This document shows, piece after piece, positions 17,100 to 25,410 of a DNA stretch of 64,000 nucleotides. Under the pieces are notes generated by a model that was not told the origin of the DNA, made no database searches, and saw only the letters and a list, made by a program, of their open reading frames with translations. Within the stretch, counting starts at the first letter, position 1, and each line of letters begins with the position of its first letter. Location of the stretch: the NCBI RefSeq assembly GCF_039522585.1, contig NZ_BAAADR010000012.1. One strand, given 5' to 3'. This DNA comes from Bisbaumannia salifodinae (GTDB lineage Bacteria > Pseudomonadota > Gammaproteobacteria > Pseudomonadales > Halomonadaceae). The translations under genes and the position numbers were made by a program.

Positions 17100-18458
17100 A
17101 TGTCCGACACCCCCGCCCCGCTTTCCGTCAGCCAGCTCAACCGCCAGGCCCGCCTGCTGCTGGAGCGCGACTTCGGCGACTGCTGGGTGGAGGGCGAGCT
17201 CTCCGGGGTGTCGCGGCCGGCCTCGGGGCATGTCTACTTCACCCTCAAGGATGCCGAGGCGCAGCTGCGCTGCGCGCTGTTTCGCACCCGGGCACGCTTC
17301 GTGGCGGCGCCGATGCGCGACGGCGACCGGGTCAAGGTGCGTGGCCGGCTGTCGATCTTCGAGCCCCGCGGTGACTACCAGTTGATCGTCGAGGCGGTGC
17401 AGGCCAGCGGCGAGGGCGAACTGCTGGCGGCCTACCAGCGCCTCAAGACCCAACTGGAGGCGGAAGGGGTCTTCGCCAATGCCCGCCCCCTGCCCTACCC
17501 GCCCCGCCACCTGCTGATCCTCAGCTCGCCCAGCGGCGCGGCGATCCGCGACGTCCTGGCGGTGCTGGCGGCGCGCTGGCCCCTGGCCCGCCCCACCCTG
17601 ATCCCGGTGCCGGTGCAGGGCCGCGAGGCGGCGCCGAGCCTGATCCGCGCCCTGGCCCTGCTCAATCGCCAGGCCAACCTGGACCCGGCCCGGGATGCCA
17701 TCCTGATCACCCGCGGCGGCGGCAGCCTGGAGGACCTCTGGGCCTTCAACGACGAGCACCTGGCGCGGGCCATCTTCCATTCCCGGCTGCCGGTGATGTC
17801 GGCGGTGGGCCACGAGGTGGACCTGACCCTGGCCGACTTCGCCGCCGATGTCCGCGCCCCCACGCCCTCCGCCGCCGCCGAGCAACTGGTGCCGGACCAG
17901 GCCGACCTGCGCCGCCGTCTGGGCCAGTGGGAGGCACGCCTGGTGCGCGCCCAGCGCGCCCGCCTCGACCGCGAGGGCCAGCGCCTCGATCACCTGCGCG
18001 CCCGGCTGCGCCACCCCGGCGAGCGGCTGGCGACCCAGCGCCAGGCCCTCGAGCAGCTGCGCGCACGGCTGCACCGCGCCATGCAGCTGCGCCTGGAGAA
18101 CGAGCGCCGCCGCGAGGGGCAACTGGCCCGCCGCCTGGCCGCCCATCCGCCCCACCGCCAGTTGCGCCAGGCCCGGGAGCGCCTGGAGGCCGCCCGGCGA
18201 CGCCTGGGCACGGCCATGCCCCGGGAGCTGGCCCGGCATCGCGAACGCTTCGGTGGGGTGGTGCGGGAGCTGCAGGCGGTGAGCCCGCTGGCGGTGCTGG
18301 GGCGTGGCTATGCGATCCTCGAGGACGAGGCGCAACGGGTGGTGCGCCGCGCCGGGGAGACCCGGCCGGGACAGCGGCTCGGCGCCCGCCTCGGCGAGGG
18401 GCGCCTCGACCTGGAAGTCACCGCCGTTCACCGTGACGAGGCGGCCGACACGCCTTGA
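17100..18458 (+). CDS. xseA: Exodeoxyribonuclease VII large subunit
   Basis: The 452-residue protein has the N-terminal OB-fold (LSVSQLNRQARLLLERDFG and WVEGELSGVSRPASGHVYF). The catalytic region includes LITRGGGSLEDLWAFNDE and MSAVGHEVDLTLADFAADVRA, signatures of XseA. A long helical, arginine-rich segment and a short C-terminal domain (LGRGYAIL) follow. It forms the cytoplasmic nuclease that degrades single-stranded DNA with XseB, which is not in this window. The length is normal for the family. Confidence 0.95.
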   Translation: MSDTPAPLSVSQLNRQARLLLERDFGDCWVEGELSGVSRPASGHVYFTLKDAEAQLRCALFRTRARFVAAPMRDGDRVKVRGRLSIFEPRGDYQLIVEAVQASGEGELLAAYQRLKTQLEAEGVFANARPLPYPPRHLLILSSPSGAAIRDVLAVLAARWPLARPTLIPVPVQGREAAPSLIRALALLNRQANLDPARDAILITRGGGSLEDLWAFNDEHLARAIFHSRLPVMSAVGHEVDLTLADFAADVRAPTPSAAAEQLVPDQADLRRRLGQWEARLVRAQRARLDREGQRLDHLRARLRHPGERLATQRQALEQLRARLHRAMQLRLENERRREGQLARRLAAHPPHRQLRQARERLEAARRRLGTAMPRELARHRERFGGVVRELQAVSPLAVLGRGYAILEDEAQRVVRRAGETRPGQRLGARLGEGRLDLEVTAVHRDEAADTP

Positions 18459-18586
18459 GACAACGACGCTGCCGCCTGCCGCTCCGGGTGTGCTAGGGTC
18501 TAATTGGCAACCTGCCATTCGCTACCGGCGGCCCCTTCTCCCCTGGCCCGCCGGCTCGCATTCATTCCGCTAGAAGGAACCACACC

Positions 18587-19240
18587 ATGTCACTGCGTAT
18601 CAATGATGTCGTCCCCGATTTCGAGGCGCAGACCAGCCAGGGGCCGATCCGCTTCCATGACTGGATCGGCGACGGCTGGGCCATCCTCTTCTCCCACCCC
18701 AAGGACTTCACGCCGGTGTGCACCACCGAGTTCGGCGCCGTGGCCCAGCTCGACGGGGAGTGGAAGCAGCGCAACACCAAGGTGATCGGCGTCTCCGTGG
18801 ACGGGGTCGAGGAACACCAGGGCTGGATCGGTGATATCGAGCAGTATGCCGAGTGCCCGGTGGGTTTCCCGATCATCGCCGACGACGACCTCAAGGTCGC
18901 CAAGCTGTTCGATATGCTGCCCGCCGAGGCCTACCTGCCCGACGGCCGCACCCCGGCCGACAGCGCCACCGTGCGTACCGTCTTTATCATCGGCCCGGAC
19001 AAGCAGCTCAAGCTCTCCATGACCTACCCGATGACCGTGGGCCGCAACTTCGCCGAGGTGCTGCGCGCCCTGGATGCCCTCCAGGCCACCACCAGCAAGG
19101 GCGTGGCGACCCCGGTCAACTGGACCGTCGGCGAGGACGTGATCATCCCGCCCAGCGTCTCCGATGCCGAGGCCAAGGAAAAATTCGGCGAGTTCGAGAC
19201 CATCTTCCCCTACCTGCGCAAGACCAAGATGCCCGAGTAG
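18587..19240 (+). CDS. Peroxiredoxin, 1-Cys (Prx6) type
   Basis: The 217-residue protein carries the peroxidatic motif HPKDFTPVCTTE with Cys45. It has the longer C-terminal domain typical of the Prx6 subfamily (217-225 residues), ending in FPYLRKTKMP. No resolving cysteine equivalent to that of 2-Cys enzymes is evident. It reduces hydrogen peroxide and organic peroxides in the cytoplasm. It has its own promoter gap after xseA, and a hairpin separates it from the convergent glrR gene. Confidence 0.92.
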   Translation: MSLRINDVVPDFEAQTSQGPIRFHDWIGDGWAILFSHPKDFTPVCTTEFGAVAQLDGEWKQRNTKVIGVSVDGVEEHQGWIGDIEQYAECPVGFPIIADDDLKVAKLFDMLPAEAYLPDGRTPADSATVRTVFIIGPDKQLKLSMTYPMTVGRNFAEVLRALDALQATTSKGVATPVNWTVGEDVIIPPSVSDAEAKEKFGEFETIFPYLRKTKMPE

Positions 19241-19250
19241 GTCCCGCCCC

Positions 19251-19273
19251 GACGCCCCACGAGGTGGGGCGTC
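19251..19273. terminator. Bidirectional hairpin between peroxiredoxin gene and glrR
   Basis: GACGCCCCAC-GAG-GTGGGGCGTC lies at the convergent ends of the two genes and touches the glrR stop codon. It can end transcription from both sides. Confidence 0.6.
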
Positions 19274-20624
19274 AGCTCGACTCGGCGCCGGGCTTGAAAC
19301 GGCTCGGCTCCAGGTCGTGGCGCCCCAGCAGCTTGTAGAAGTCGGTGCGATTGCGCCCGGCGATGCGTGCCGCCTGGGTGACGTTGCCCTCGGTGATCTT
19401 CAGCACCTTGATCAGGTAGCTGCGCTCGAAACCGGCGCGGGCGTCGTTGAAGGTGGGCAGGCCATTCTCCTCGGCGGCCAGGGCCTGGGAGACCAGCGCC
19501 TCGGGAATGATCGGCGCGCTGCTCAGGGCCACGCACTGCTCCACCACGTTGACCAGCTGACGTACGTTGCCCGGCCAGGCGCAGGAGGCCAGCAGGTTGA
19601 GGGCCTCCGGCGAGAAGCCCTTGACGAAGGCCTTGTGGCGGGACGCCACCTTGGCGACCAGGTGCTTGGCCAGCAGCGGCACGTCCTCGGCGCGTTCCTT
19701 GAGGGCCGGCAGCTTGAGGTTGACCACGTTGAGGCGGTAGTAGAGATCCTCGCGGAAGTCGCCGTCGGCCATGGCGCGGCTCAGGTCGCGGTGGGTGGCG
19801 GAGATGATCCGCACGTCGATGGGCATCGAGACGGTGGAGCCCAGCGGCCGCACCTGGCGCTCCTGCAGGGCGCGCAGCAGCTTGACCTGCAGCGGCAGCG
19901 GCATGTCGCCGATCTCGTCGAGGAAGAGGGTACCGCCGTCGGCGGCCTGGAAGAGGCCCTGGTGCTGGCTGACCGCGCCGGTGAAGGCGCCCTTGGCATG
20001 ACCGAACAACTCGCTCTCCAGCAGCTGCTCCGGCAGGGCCCCACAGTTGATGGCCACGAACGGCTTGTCGGCCCGCGGGCTGGCCTTGTGGATGGCGCTG
20101 GCCAGCAGCTCCTTGCCGGAGCCGGAAGCGCCGGTGACCAGCACGCTGACGTCCGAGGCGGCGACCATCTGCGCCTGCTCGAGGATGCGTTCCATCTCCG
20201 GGCTGCGGGTGATGATCTCGGCCCTCCAGCCCTGCTCGCCCTCGCCGCCCCGGGGAGTCTGGGCCAGGGCCTCGTCGATGGCGGCGAACAGCTCGTCGCG
20301 ATTGACCGGCTTGGTGAGGAAGCTGAACACCCCCTGGCGGGTGGCGCTCACCGCATCGGGAATCGAGCCGTGGGCGGTGAGGATGATCACCGGCAAGCCG
20401 GGCAGGCGCCGCTGCAGTTCCTGGAACAGCGCCAGGCCGTCCATCTCGTCCATGCGCAGGTCGGAGAGCACCAGGTCGGGGCGCGAGGCCTCGACCCGCT
20501 CCAGGGCCTCGCGACCGCTGGCCGCCGTGGTGACCCGAAATCCGTGGCTCTCCAGGCGCATGCCCAGGAGTTTCAGCAGGCTGGCGTCGTCGTCCACCAG
20601 CAGGATATGCGCGGCTTGCTTCAC
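19272..20624 (-). CDS. glrR: Sigma-54-dependent response regulator GlrR
   Basis: This 450-residue NtrC-family activator has a receiver domain (1-120) with phospho-acceptor Asp55 in LVLSDLRMDE. The AAA+ domain has the Walker A motif TGASGSGKE and the sigma-54 contact loop GAFTGA. A C-terminal Fis-type helix-turn-helix ends the protein (NVTQAARIAGRNRTDFYKLL). The gene order glrK-qseG-glrR matches Enterobacterales, where GlrR activates the glmY small-RNA gene located upstream of glrK. That position here holds two sigma-54-like promoters with possible GlrR boxes. Confidence 0.92.
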   Translation of the reverse strand: MKQAAHILLVDDDASLLKLLGMRLESHGFRVTTAASGREALERVEASRPDLVLSDLRMDEMDGLALFQELQRRLPGLPVIILTAHGSIPDAVSATRQGVFSFLTKPVNRDELFAAIDEALAQTPRGGEGEQGWRAEIITRSPEMERILEQAQMVAASDVSVLVTGASGSGKELLASAIHKASPRADKPFVAINCGALPEQLLESELFGHAKGAFTGAVSQHQGLFQAADGGTLFLDEIGDMPLPLQVKLLRALQERQVRPLGSTVSMPIDVRIISATHRDLSRAMADGDFREDLYYRLNVVNLKLPALKERAEDVPLLAKHLVAKVASRHKAFVKGFSPEALNLLASCAWPGNVRQLVNVVEQCVALSSAPIIPEALVSQALAAEENGLPTFNDARAGFERSYLIKVLKITEGNVTQAARIAGRNRTDFYKLLGRHDLEPSRFKPGAESS

Positions 20625-20643
20625 ACTTCGACTCCGGTCGCCG

Positions 20644-21183
20644 TCACGGAGACGGCTGACGTAGGTTAATGCTCTGCTCGATGGCGGTCAGCGCCTCGAG
20701 CTTCTCTTCCAGTTCCAGGCGTTCGGCCTCCAGGGCCTCGCGCTGGCGCTCGCTGCGCGCCAGCCGGCCGGTCAAGGCGCGGCGCCCCTCCAGGTCGTTG
20801 CGCCAGTAGCGCAGCAGCGGCTGCAACGGCTCGGGGGCGGCGACGATGGTGGTGGTGTCTTCCAGCAGGCCCGCGGCGCGGTCCCACTGGCGCTCATTCC
20901 CCCAGGCCAGCAGGATGGCGCGGGCCAGCCGCGAGCGCTCGTCCTCACCCTCGAGGCGCGCCAGCAGGCCGTCCCGCCAGTCGCGATCACCGCGCTGGGA
21001 GGCCAGGCCGAAGGCCACCCAGGCGTCCAGCAGGCAGTCGCTCTCCACCAGCAGCGGAATCTCCCGTTCGCAGGATGGCCCCGCCGGCGGCGGGGAGACG
21101 AGGCCCTGGGGCGCTTCCGGCAGCCACTGGCATCCGGCCAATAGCGCGGCGCCCACCAGGGTGGCGACAACACGATAGTTCAT
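20644..21183 (-). CDS. qseG: QseG-like outer-membrane lipoprotein
   Basis: The 179-residue protein has a lipoprotein signal with lipobox LLAGC (Cys18). A mostly helical periplasmic part ends in a coiled coil (RQREALEAERLELEEKLEAL). Its position between glrK and glrR, with only 3 and 19 bp gaps, matches qseG, whose product modulates the GlrK/QseE kinase in enterobacteria. Sequence similarity in such proteins is low, so the assignment rests mainly on context. Confidence 0.72.
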   Translation of the reverse strand: MNYRVVATLVGAALLAGCQWLPEAPQGLVSPPPAGPSCEREIPLLVESDCLLDAWVAFGLASQRGDRDWRDGLLARLEGEDERSRLARAILLAWGNERQWDRAAGLLEDTTTIVAAPEPLQPLLRYWRNDLEGRRALTGRLARSERQREALEAERLELEEKLEALTAIEQSINLRQPSP

Positions 21184-21186
21184 GAC

Positions 21187-22695
21187 TCAACGGCTCCTTG
21201 CGTGCTCCTGCGCCGCCGGGCCCGCCGGTGCAGGGGTCTTCTTCTGTTCCAGGCTGGGAGGCGGCCCCGGCTGCCAGGGCAGGGTCAGGCGAAAGCACAC
21301 CGGCAGCAGGTCATCGCCGATCAGCTCCAGGCTGCCCTGCTGCATGCGCGCACAGTCCACGGCCACCGAGAGGCCGATGCCGGAGCCCTTGAGGGCCCCC
21401 TTGCGGCGGGCCCGGCCCTGGTAGAAGGGCTCGAAGAGTCGGGCCCGGTCCGTCTCGTCGATCGCCTCGCCGCTGTTGGCCACCTCGAGGACCAGGGTGG
21501 CCCCCTCGCGGCGCTGGCGAATCTCCAGGACGCCGCCATCTTCGCCGTAAGCGATGGCATTGGACAACAGATTGTCGAGAATTCGCCCGGTGGCGGTGCG
21601 GTCGGCGCACCACTCCAGAGACACCACCGGGGCGCTGACCCGCATGCCCTTGTGGGTCAGCGCCAGCCGGTGCTTGGCCAGCAGTTCCTCGATCAGCGCG
21701 GTCATATCGAAGCGCTGGGTGTCCACCTCGCGGTGGTGCTGGAGCAGGTTGTAGTCGAGGAGCTGTTCGATCAGCCGCTGCAGCTCCTCGCCGCTGGCAT
21801 CGATCAGCTCGAGGATCTCCCGCTGACGCGGGTCGAGGCGACCGGCCACCCCGTCGCAGAGCAGCGCCGTGCCCTCCCGCACGCTGGCCAGGGGGGTCTT
21901 GAGCTCGTGGGACATATGGCGCAGGAACTGCTGCTTCTGGGCCTCCACCTCGCCGAGACGCGCCGACAACCAGTCGAGGCGTTCCCCCAGTTGCACCAGC
22001 TCCGCCGGCCCCTGGATGGAGTGGGCCACCGGCGCCGTGTGGCTGTCACCGCCGATCCCCAGGATGCGCCGCTCCAGCTGGCGAATCGGCCGCATGATCA
22101 GCCAGGTAAAGAGCAGCATCAGCGCCAGGCTGGCGGAGACCAGGGCCAGGGTCTGCAGCCAGAGTCGCGCCTGGACATTGTTGGCACGCTCGCGAATCGC
22201 GTCGATACGCTCATCGATCTTGCGATTGGTGGCCCGGCGCACCGCCTCGGCATGGTTGGCCAGGGCGGCGAAGGCATCCAGGCGCTCGCGCACCTCGGCG
22301 CCCCCCGCCCCCGGCAGGGAGGCCAACTCCTCGAGCAACGGGAAGAGCGCCTGAATGTCCGGGTCGTCCGGCAGCAGGCGCCGCTGGTCGCGCAGCAGCG
22401 ACTCGAACTCGGCGTGACGCTCGACGAAGATGGCCATCAGGCCGGGATCCTCCACCACCGCATACTGACGGGCGCTGCGCTCCATCTCCAGCGACAGGGA
22501 GGTCAGGGCCCGGGCCCGGCGGGTCTCCTCCACCGCCTGGCGGGCGCCGACATCGGCCAGGCGGGTCAACTCGGCCAGCGCCTGGCCGGCCTGGAACATC
22601 AGCACGCCCAGCGGCAGCATCACCACCAGGAAGGCGAGCAGCACCAGCTGCAATAGGGAACGGGGGCGCCAACGGCGCGACACCTGCGTGGTCAT
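21187..22695 (-). CDS. glrK: Sensor histidine kinase GlrK (QseE)
   Basis: The protein (502 residues from the ATG at 22695) has a first membrane helix near residues 14-36 and a periplasmic helical sensor domain. A second membrane helix and HAMP segment follow (RPIRQLERRILGIG). The dimerisation helix carries the phospho-acceptor in LRHMSHELKTPLASVREG, and the HATPase domain has N and G boxes (LLSNAIAYGE, GSGIGLSVAVD). The N-terminus RPRSLLQLVLLAFLVVMLPL resembles E. coli QseE, which supports this start over one 12 codons upstream. It heads the glrK-qseG-glrR operon. Confidence 0.88.
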   Translation of the reverse strand: MTTQVSRRWRPRSLLQLVLLAFLVVMLPLGVLMFQAGQALAELTRLADVGARQAVEETRRARALTSLSLEMERSARQYAVVEDPGLMAIFVERHAEFESLLRDQRRLLPDDPDIQALFPLLEELASLPGAGGAEVRERLDAFAALANHAEAVRRATNRKIDERIDAIRERANNVQARLWLQTLALVSASLALMLLFTWLIMRPIRQLERRILGIGGDSHTAPVAHSIQGPAELVQLGERLDWLSARLGEVEAQKQQFLRHMSHELKTPLASVREGTALLCDGVAGRLDPRQREILELIDASGEELQRLIEQLLDYNLLQHHREVDTQRFDMTALIEELLAKHRLALTHKGMRVSAPVVSLEWCADRTATGRILDNLLSNAIAYGEDGGVLEIRQRREGATLVLEVANSGEAIDETDRARLFEPFYQGRARRKGALKGSGIGLSVAVDCARMQQGSLELIGDDLLPVCFRLTLPWQPGPPPSLEQKKTPAPAGPAAQEHARSR

Positions 22696-22786
22696 AACCA
22701 GGGTTCTATGCCGGAGTAGGGAAGTTGCCATGCATCATACTCACCGAGAATACCAGAGATGCCGCGGAGGCCCGGGAAACGCCCAC

Positions 22787-22814
22787 AAAAAAAGAGGGCC
22801 GGCAGAGCCGGCCC
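22787..22814 (-). terminator. Rho-independent terminator of sRNA A
   Basis: On the minus strand GGGCCGGC-TCT-GCCGGCCC is followed by TC and a run of seven T. Confidence 0.85.
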
Positions 22815-22994
22815 AAGGTACGCAGGGAACTGAAGTAACGGCGTATCGATCGAAACCGCCGTTGGGCCCGAGGCCCGAAGTCATCGGCCGCCCATCGAGG
22901 GTGACGCCTGACTTCCAGGATAAGCCGCCCATCGGGCGCCTTATCGAGATCTTCCCCTTGGCGGGGCAGTGCTCGCGGTCATTCGTCCCGCTTG
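22787..22994 (-). ncRNA. Candidate sRNA A upstream of glrK (GlmY-like position)
   Basis: A sigma-54-type promoter (23002-23021) and a Rho-independent terminator (22787-22814) on the same strand delimit a transcript of about 208 nt with no convincing coding frame. The sequence just before the terminator, AGTTCCCTGCGTACCT, is repeated in a second unit at 23291-23306. Length, place upstream of glrK, orientation and sigma-54 promoter all match enterobacterial glmY. There is no obvious primary-sequence identity with it. The 5' end is predicted from the promoter only. Confidence 0.6.
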
Positions 22995-23001
22995 CCCTAC
23001 C

Positions 23002-23021
23002 TATTGCCAAAGCCGTGCCAA
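23002..23021 (-). promoter_or_regulatory. Sigma-54-type promoter for sRNA A
   Basis: The minus strand reads TTGGCACGGCTTTGGCAATA. It has an exact -24 element (TTGGCACG) and the required GG-N10-GC spacing; the -12 element is TGGC in place of TTGC. Transcription would start near 22994. Confidence 0.65.
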
Positions 23022-23116
23022 CGAAATAAAAAATCAATAAATACAAACAACTAAGAGTCCATCCTGGCGAATCGCCGCGCCTGCCGGCGAAATCCCTCTG
23101 TTTTCAAGCCCCGTTT

Positions 23117-23134
23117 TGTCTCCTTATGGAGACG
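23117..23134. promoter_or_regulatory. Possible GlrR box upstream of sRNA A
   Basis: TGTCTCCTTATGGAGACG fits the GlrR site TGTC-N10-GACA at seven of eight positions. It lies 98 bp upstream of the -24 element. A match in geometry occurs at the same distance in unit B. The same bases plus the following CTTTTT could instead be a plus-strand intrinsic terminator, so this is tentative. Confidence 0.4.
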
Positions 23135-23183
23135 CCTTTTTCGGCAGTCAAGAAAATATCCTTTATAAACAACATGTTGTTTA

Positions 23184-23206
23184 GTATTCGTTTGGCGACA
23201 CTGCGA
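23184..23206. repeat. Copy 1 of a duplicated upstream element
   Basis: TTAGTATTCG followed by TTTGGCGACACTGCGAA recurs at 23879-23907 as TTAGTAAAATCGC and TTTGGCGACACTCCGAA. Each copy lies 72-74 bp beyond the putative GlrR box of its unit. It may be a further regulator site or a trace of tandem duplication. Confidence 0.5.
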
Positions 23207-23263
23207 ACGACGCCGTGGTAAATCACCGACAGTCGTCCTTATCTCCCCCCCCCTGCCCGGCAT

Positions 23264-23290
23264 AAAAAAATGGGCCGACAGGGTCGGCCC
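23264..23290 (-). terminator. Rho-independent terminator of sRNA B
   Basis: On the minus strand GGGCCGAC-CCT-GTCGGCCC is followed by A and a run of seven T. Confidence 0.85.
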
Positions 23291-23696
23291 GAGGTACGCA
23301 GGGAACTTAAGGGGACGAGCATCGTTGCCTTGCCGCCTGGCCGGGGGCATCGCTACTCGCAGGGCCGAGGCCCGGAAGCCATGTCGCGCATCATCGCCTG
23401 CCAGGGGCTAGCTCGACGGGGGCAGTCGCCCGGCTTCATTCCTGGGACGGGCAGGCCTTCGCCTGCCCATCGAAATTCGATCCCCCGTAGGGGATGAGGC
23501 ATCCTTGCCAGAGCATCCTTGCCCTCTAACGGCGCCATTCCATGCCTCGCGGCGGCACCGGTCTCATCGCAACCTGAGTGTCACATCGCATGGAGCAGAC
23601 GCTGGCCCTGGGCGAGGCGAGCGGCACAGGGAGCGAAATGCTCGCCTTGCCTGGGACCGAAGGAGATGAGCCGTACAATCTCCTTCTCGCTGCTCA
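23264..23696 (-). ncRNA. Candidate sRNA B, related to sRNA A
   Basis: The 3' part repeats that of sRNA A: a conserved AGTTCCCTGCGTACCT, then a GGGCC hairpin and a seven-T tract. Similarity also covers the GGGCCTCGGCCC segment upstream. The predicted sigma-54 promoter at 23707-23723 gives a start near 23696 and a long transcript of about 430 nt. A shorter processed form or another promoter is possible. A 9-bp hairpin (GAAGGAGAT/ATCTCCTTC, 23659-23686) would form near the 5' end. No convincing coding frame is present. Confidence 0.45.
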
Positions 23697-23706
23697 CCCT
23701 AACCAT

Positions 23707-23723
23707 AGCGATTCGCATGCCAG
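23707..23723 (-). promoter_or_regulatory. Possible sigma-54-type promoter for sRNA B
   Basis: The minus strand reads CTGGCATGCGAATCGCTA, with GG-N10-GC spacing and a -24 element differing from consensus at one or two positions. It is weaker than the unit A promoter, but its distance from the upstream box (99 bp) is nearly identical. Confidence 0.4.
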
Positions 23724-23819
23724 GTTTTAAAAAGCCTTTTAAATTCATGTCGTTAAAAATAAAAGACAGGAGGTAAGCGGCAGGTGTGGGGCCAGACGGC
23801 CCCTAGCAGGCGGGAATAA

Positions 23820-23837
23820 CGTCGCGATTCTCCGACG
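23820..23837. promoter_or_regulatory. Possible GlrR box upstream of sRNA B
   Basis: CGTCGCGATTCTCCGACG keeps GTC-N10-GAC and lies 99 bp upstream of the -24 element of unit B. As in unit A, a T tract follows on the plus strand, so a terminator is the alternative reading. Confidence 0.35.
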
Positions 23838-23878
23838 TTTTTGCAAAGAATCCAAATTAATCTTTTAAAATCAATTAT

Positions 23879-23907
23879 TTAGTAAAATCGCTTTGGCGAC
23901 ACTCCGA
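23879..23907. repeat. Copy 2 of the duplicated upstream element
   Basis: This copy shares TTAGTA and, after a 7-base spacer, TTTGGCGACACT-N-CGAA with the element at 23184-23206. It is close to the argA 3' end. Confidence 0.5.
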
Positions 23908-23961
23908 AGCGAGGCATCCGGGCGACACGCCCTGGTCCGGATGCCTCGATGACTCGGCCGC

Positions 23962-25272
23962 CTACAGAGACTTGATCAACACCTTGGAGCGGCGCGCCTG
24001 ATTGTAGGCCTCGCGCTTCAGGGGCGGCAGGTCCCCCACCGAGGCGAGCTGGAAGCCATGCTCGAAGAACCAGTGGGTGGTGTGGGTGGTCAGGGCGAAC
24101 AGTGCCGTCAGCCCCAGGCGGCGAGCACGGCGCTCGATCTCCGCCAGCAGCAACTCGCCGCGGGCGCCGCCGCGATAGTCGCCGTGCACCGCCACACAGG
24201 CCAGCTCGCCCATCTCGGCATCGGCGAAGCAGTGCAGGGCGGCACAGCCGATCACCATGCCGTCGCGATCGATCACCAGGTAGTCGTCGATCTCGTGCTC
24301 CAGGCGCTCCCGGGAGCGGGCCACCAGCATGCCGCGATGCTCCAGGGGCTCCAGCAGCTCCAGCAGCCCCCCCACATCGGCCAGCTCAGCGGCACGCAAC
24401 TGCTCGTAACGGTGCTGGGTGATCATGGTGCCCACGCCATCGCGGGTGAAGAGCTCGCCCAGCAGGGCGTCGTGATCCAGCCAGGAGAGCAGGTGGGTGC
24501 GAGCCACGCCATGGCGGGCGGCCTCGCAGGCCGCGCCCAGGTGACGGGCCAGCTCGCTGCCGGGGGCGGCGCGCTCCATCAGCGGCGTCGCCTCGGCGGG
24601 GGTCAGCTGCCGCTGCAGCCGGCCGCTGGCATCATGCAGCCCTGCCGCCTCGCCCAGCAGGATCAGCTTGTCGGCGCCCAGCGCCACCGCGGTCTGCTGG
24701 GCCACCTCGGCGGCGTCCAGGTCGAACACCTCGCCGGTGCTGGAGAAGCCCAGGGGTGGCAGCACCACCAGGGAGCCCTGGTCGAGCAGGCCCTGGATGG
24801 CCGAGGCCCGCACCCGCCGCACCTCGCCGCTGCGATGGTAGTCGATGCCCTCGCGCACCCCCAGCGGCTTGGCCATCACCAGGTTGCCGGAGACGGCGGT
24901 CAGCTCGACGCCATGCAGGGGGGTGTTGGGCAGCCCCAGGGAGAGGCGCGCCTCCAGCCACAGCCGCTGCTCGGCGGCGATACGCTCGACCCGGGCCATG
25001 ATGGCGTCGTCGGCGACCCAGCGCCCCTCATGGCGCCGCGGCGCGATGCCCTCCGCCTGCAGGACCGCCTGCACCTGGGGGCGGATGCCATAGATCACCA
25101 CCAGGCGCACGCCCAGGGTGTGCAGCAGGGCCAGGTCCTGGATCAGTTGCTCGCCTCGGCCCTCGGCCATGGCCTCGCCCTCGATCAGGATGACGAAGGT
25201 TCGGCCACGGTGGGCATTGATATAGGGGGACGAGTTACGGAACCAGTCGACGAAGGGAAAGCGCGTATTCAA
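23962..25272 (-). CDS. argA: Amino-acid N-acetyltransferase (N-acetylglutamate synthase)
   Basis: The protein (436 residues) starts LNTRFPFVDWFRNSSPYINAHRGR from a TTG at 25272, with GGAG 8 bp before it. The longer upstream frame translates a dispersed repeat and was rejected. An amino-acid-kinase-like domain (about 1-280) binds arginine for feedback control. The GNAT domain (290-436) has the acetyl-CoA loop GDYRGGARGELLL. The enzyme makes N-acetylglutamate from glutamate and acetyl-CoA, the first step of arginine synthesis. The length fits the classical ArgA of Pseudomonas and E. coli. Confidence 0.93.
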   Translation of the reverse strand: MNTRFPFVDWFRNSSPYINAHRGRTFVILIEGEAMAEGRGEQLIQDLALLHTLGVRLVVIYGIRPQVQAVLQAEGIAPRRHEGRWVADDAIMARVERIAAEQRLWLEARLSLGLPNTPLHGVELTAVSGNLVMAKPLGVREGIDYHRSGEVRRVRASAIQGLLDQGSLVVLPPLGFSSTGEVFDLDAAEVAQQTAVALGADKLILLGEAAGLHDASGRLQRQLTPAEATPLMERAAPGSELARHLGAACEAARHGVARTHLLSWLDHDALLGELFTRDGVGTMITQHRYEQLRAAELADVGGLLELLEPLEHRGMLVARSRERLEHEIDDYLVIDRDGMVIGCAALHCFADAEMGELACVAVHGDYRGGARGELLLAEIERRARRLGLTALFALTTHTTHWFFEHGFQLASVGDLPPLKREAYNQARRSKVLIKSL

Positions 25273-25332
25273 GGGCCGCACTCCGGCAGCAGGTGAACGA
25301 AGGAAGTGAGCTTCGACTATAGCAAGCCAATG

Positions 25333-25360
25333 AAAACGGCGGCACCCTTGGGTGCCGCCG
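25333..25360 (-). terminator. Rho-independent terminator between pit operon and argA
   Basis: CGGCGGCACCC and its complement flank a 2-base loop. Four A on the plus strand give a T tract for minus-strand transcripts arriving from pit. Confidence 0.65.
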
Positions 25361-25410
25361 CGATGCTTAACGGGACCTGGAAGAGATCGGGTCGCCGAAA
25401 CGCCAGGCGG

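Noticed and set aside
22741..23350. Two minus-strand open frames (101 and 99 codons) in the gap upstream of glrK
   Set aside because: They run through the terminator hairpins and promoter elements, lack a ribosome-binding site, and are not conserved in pattern between the two repeated units.
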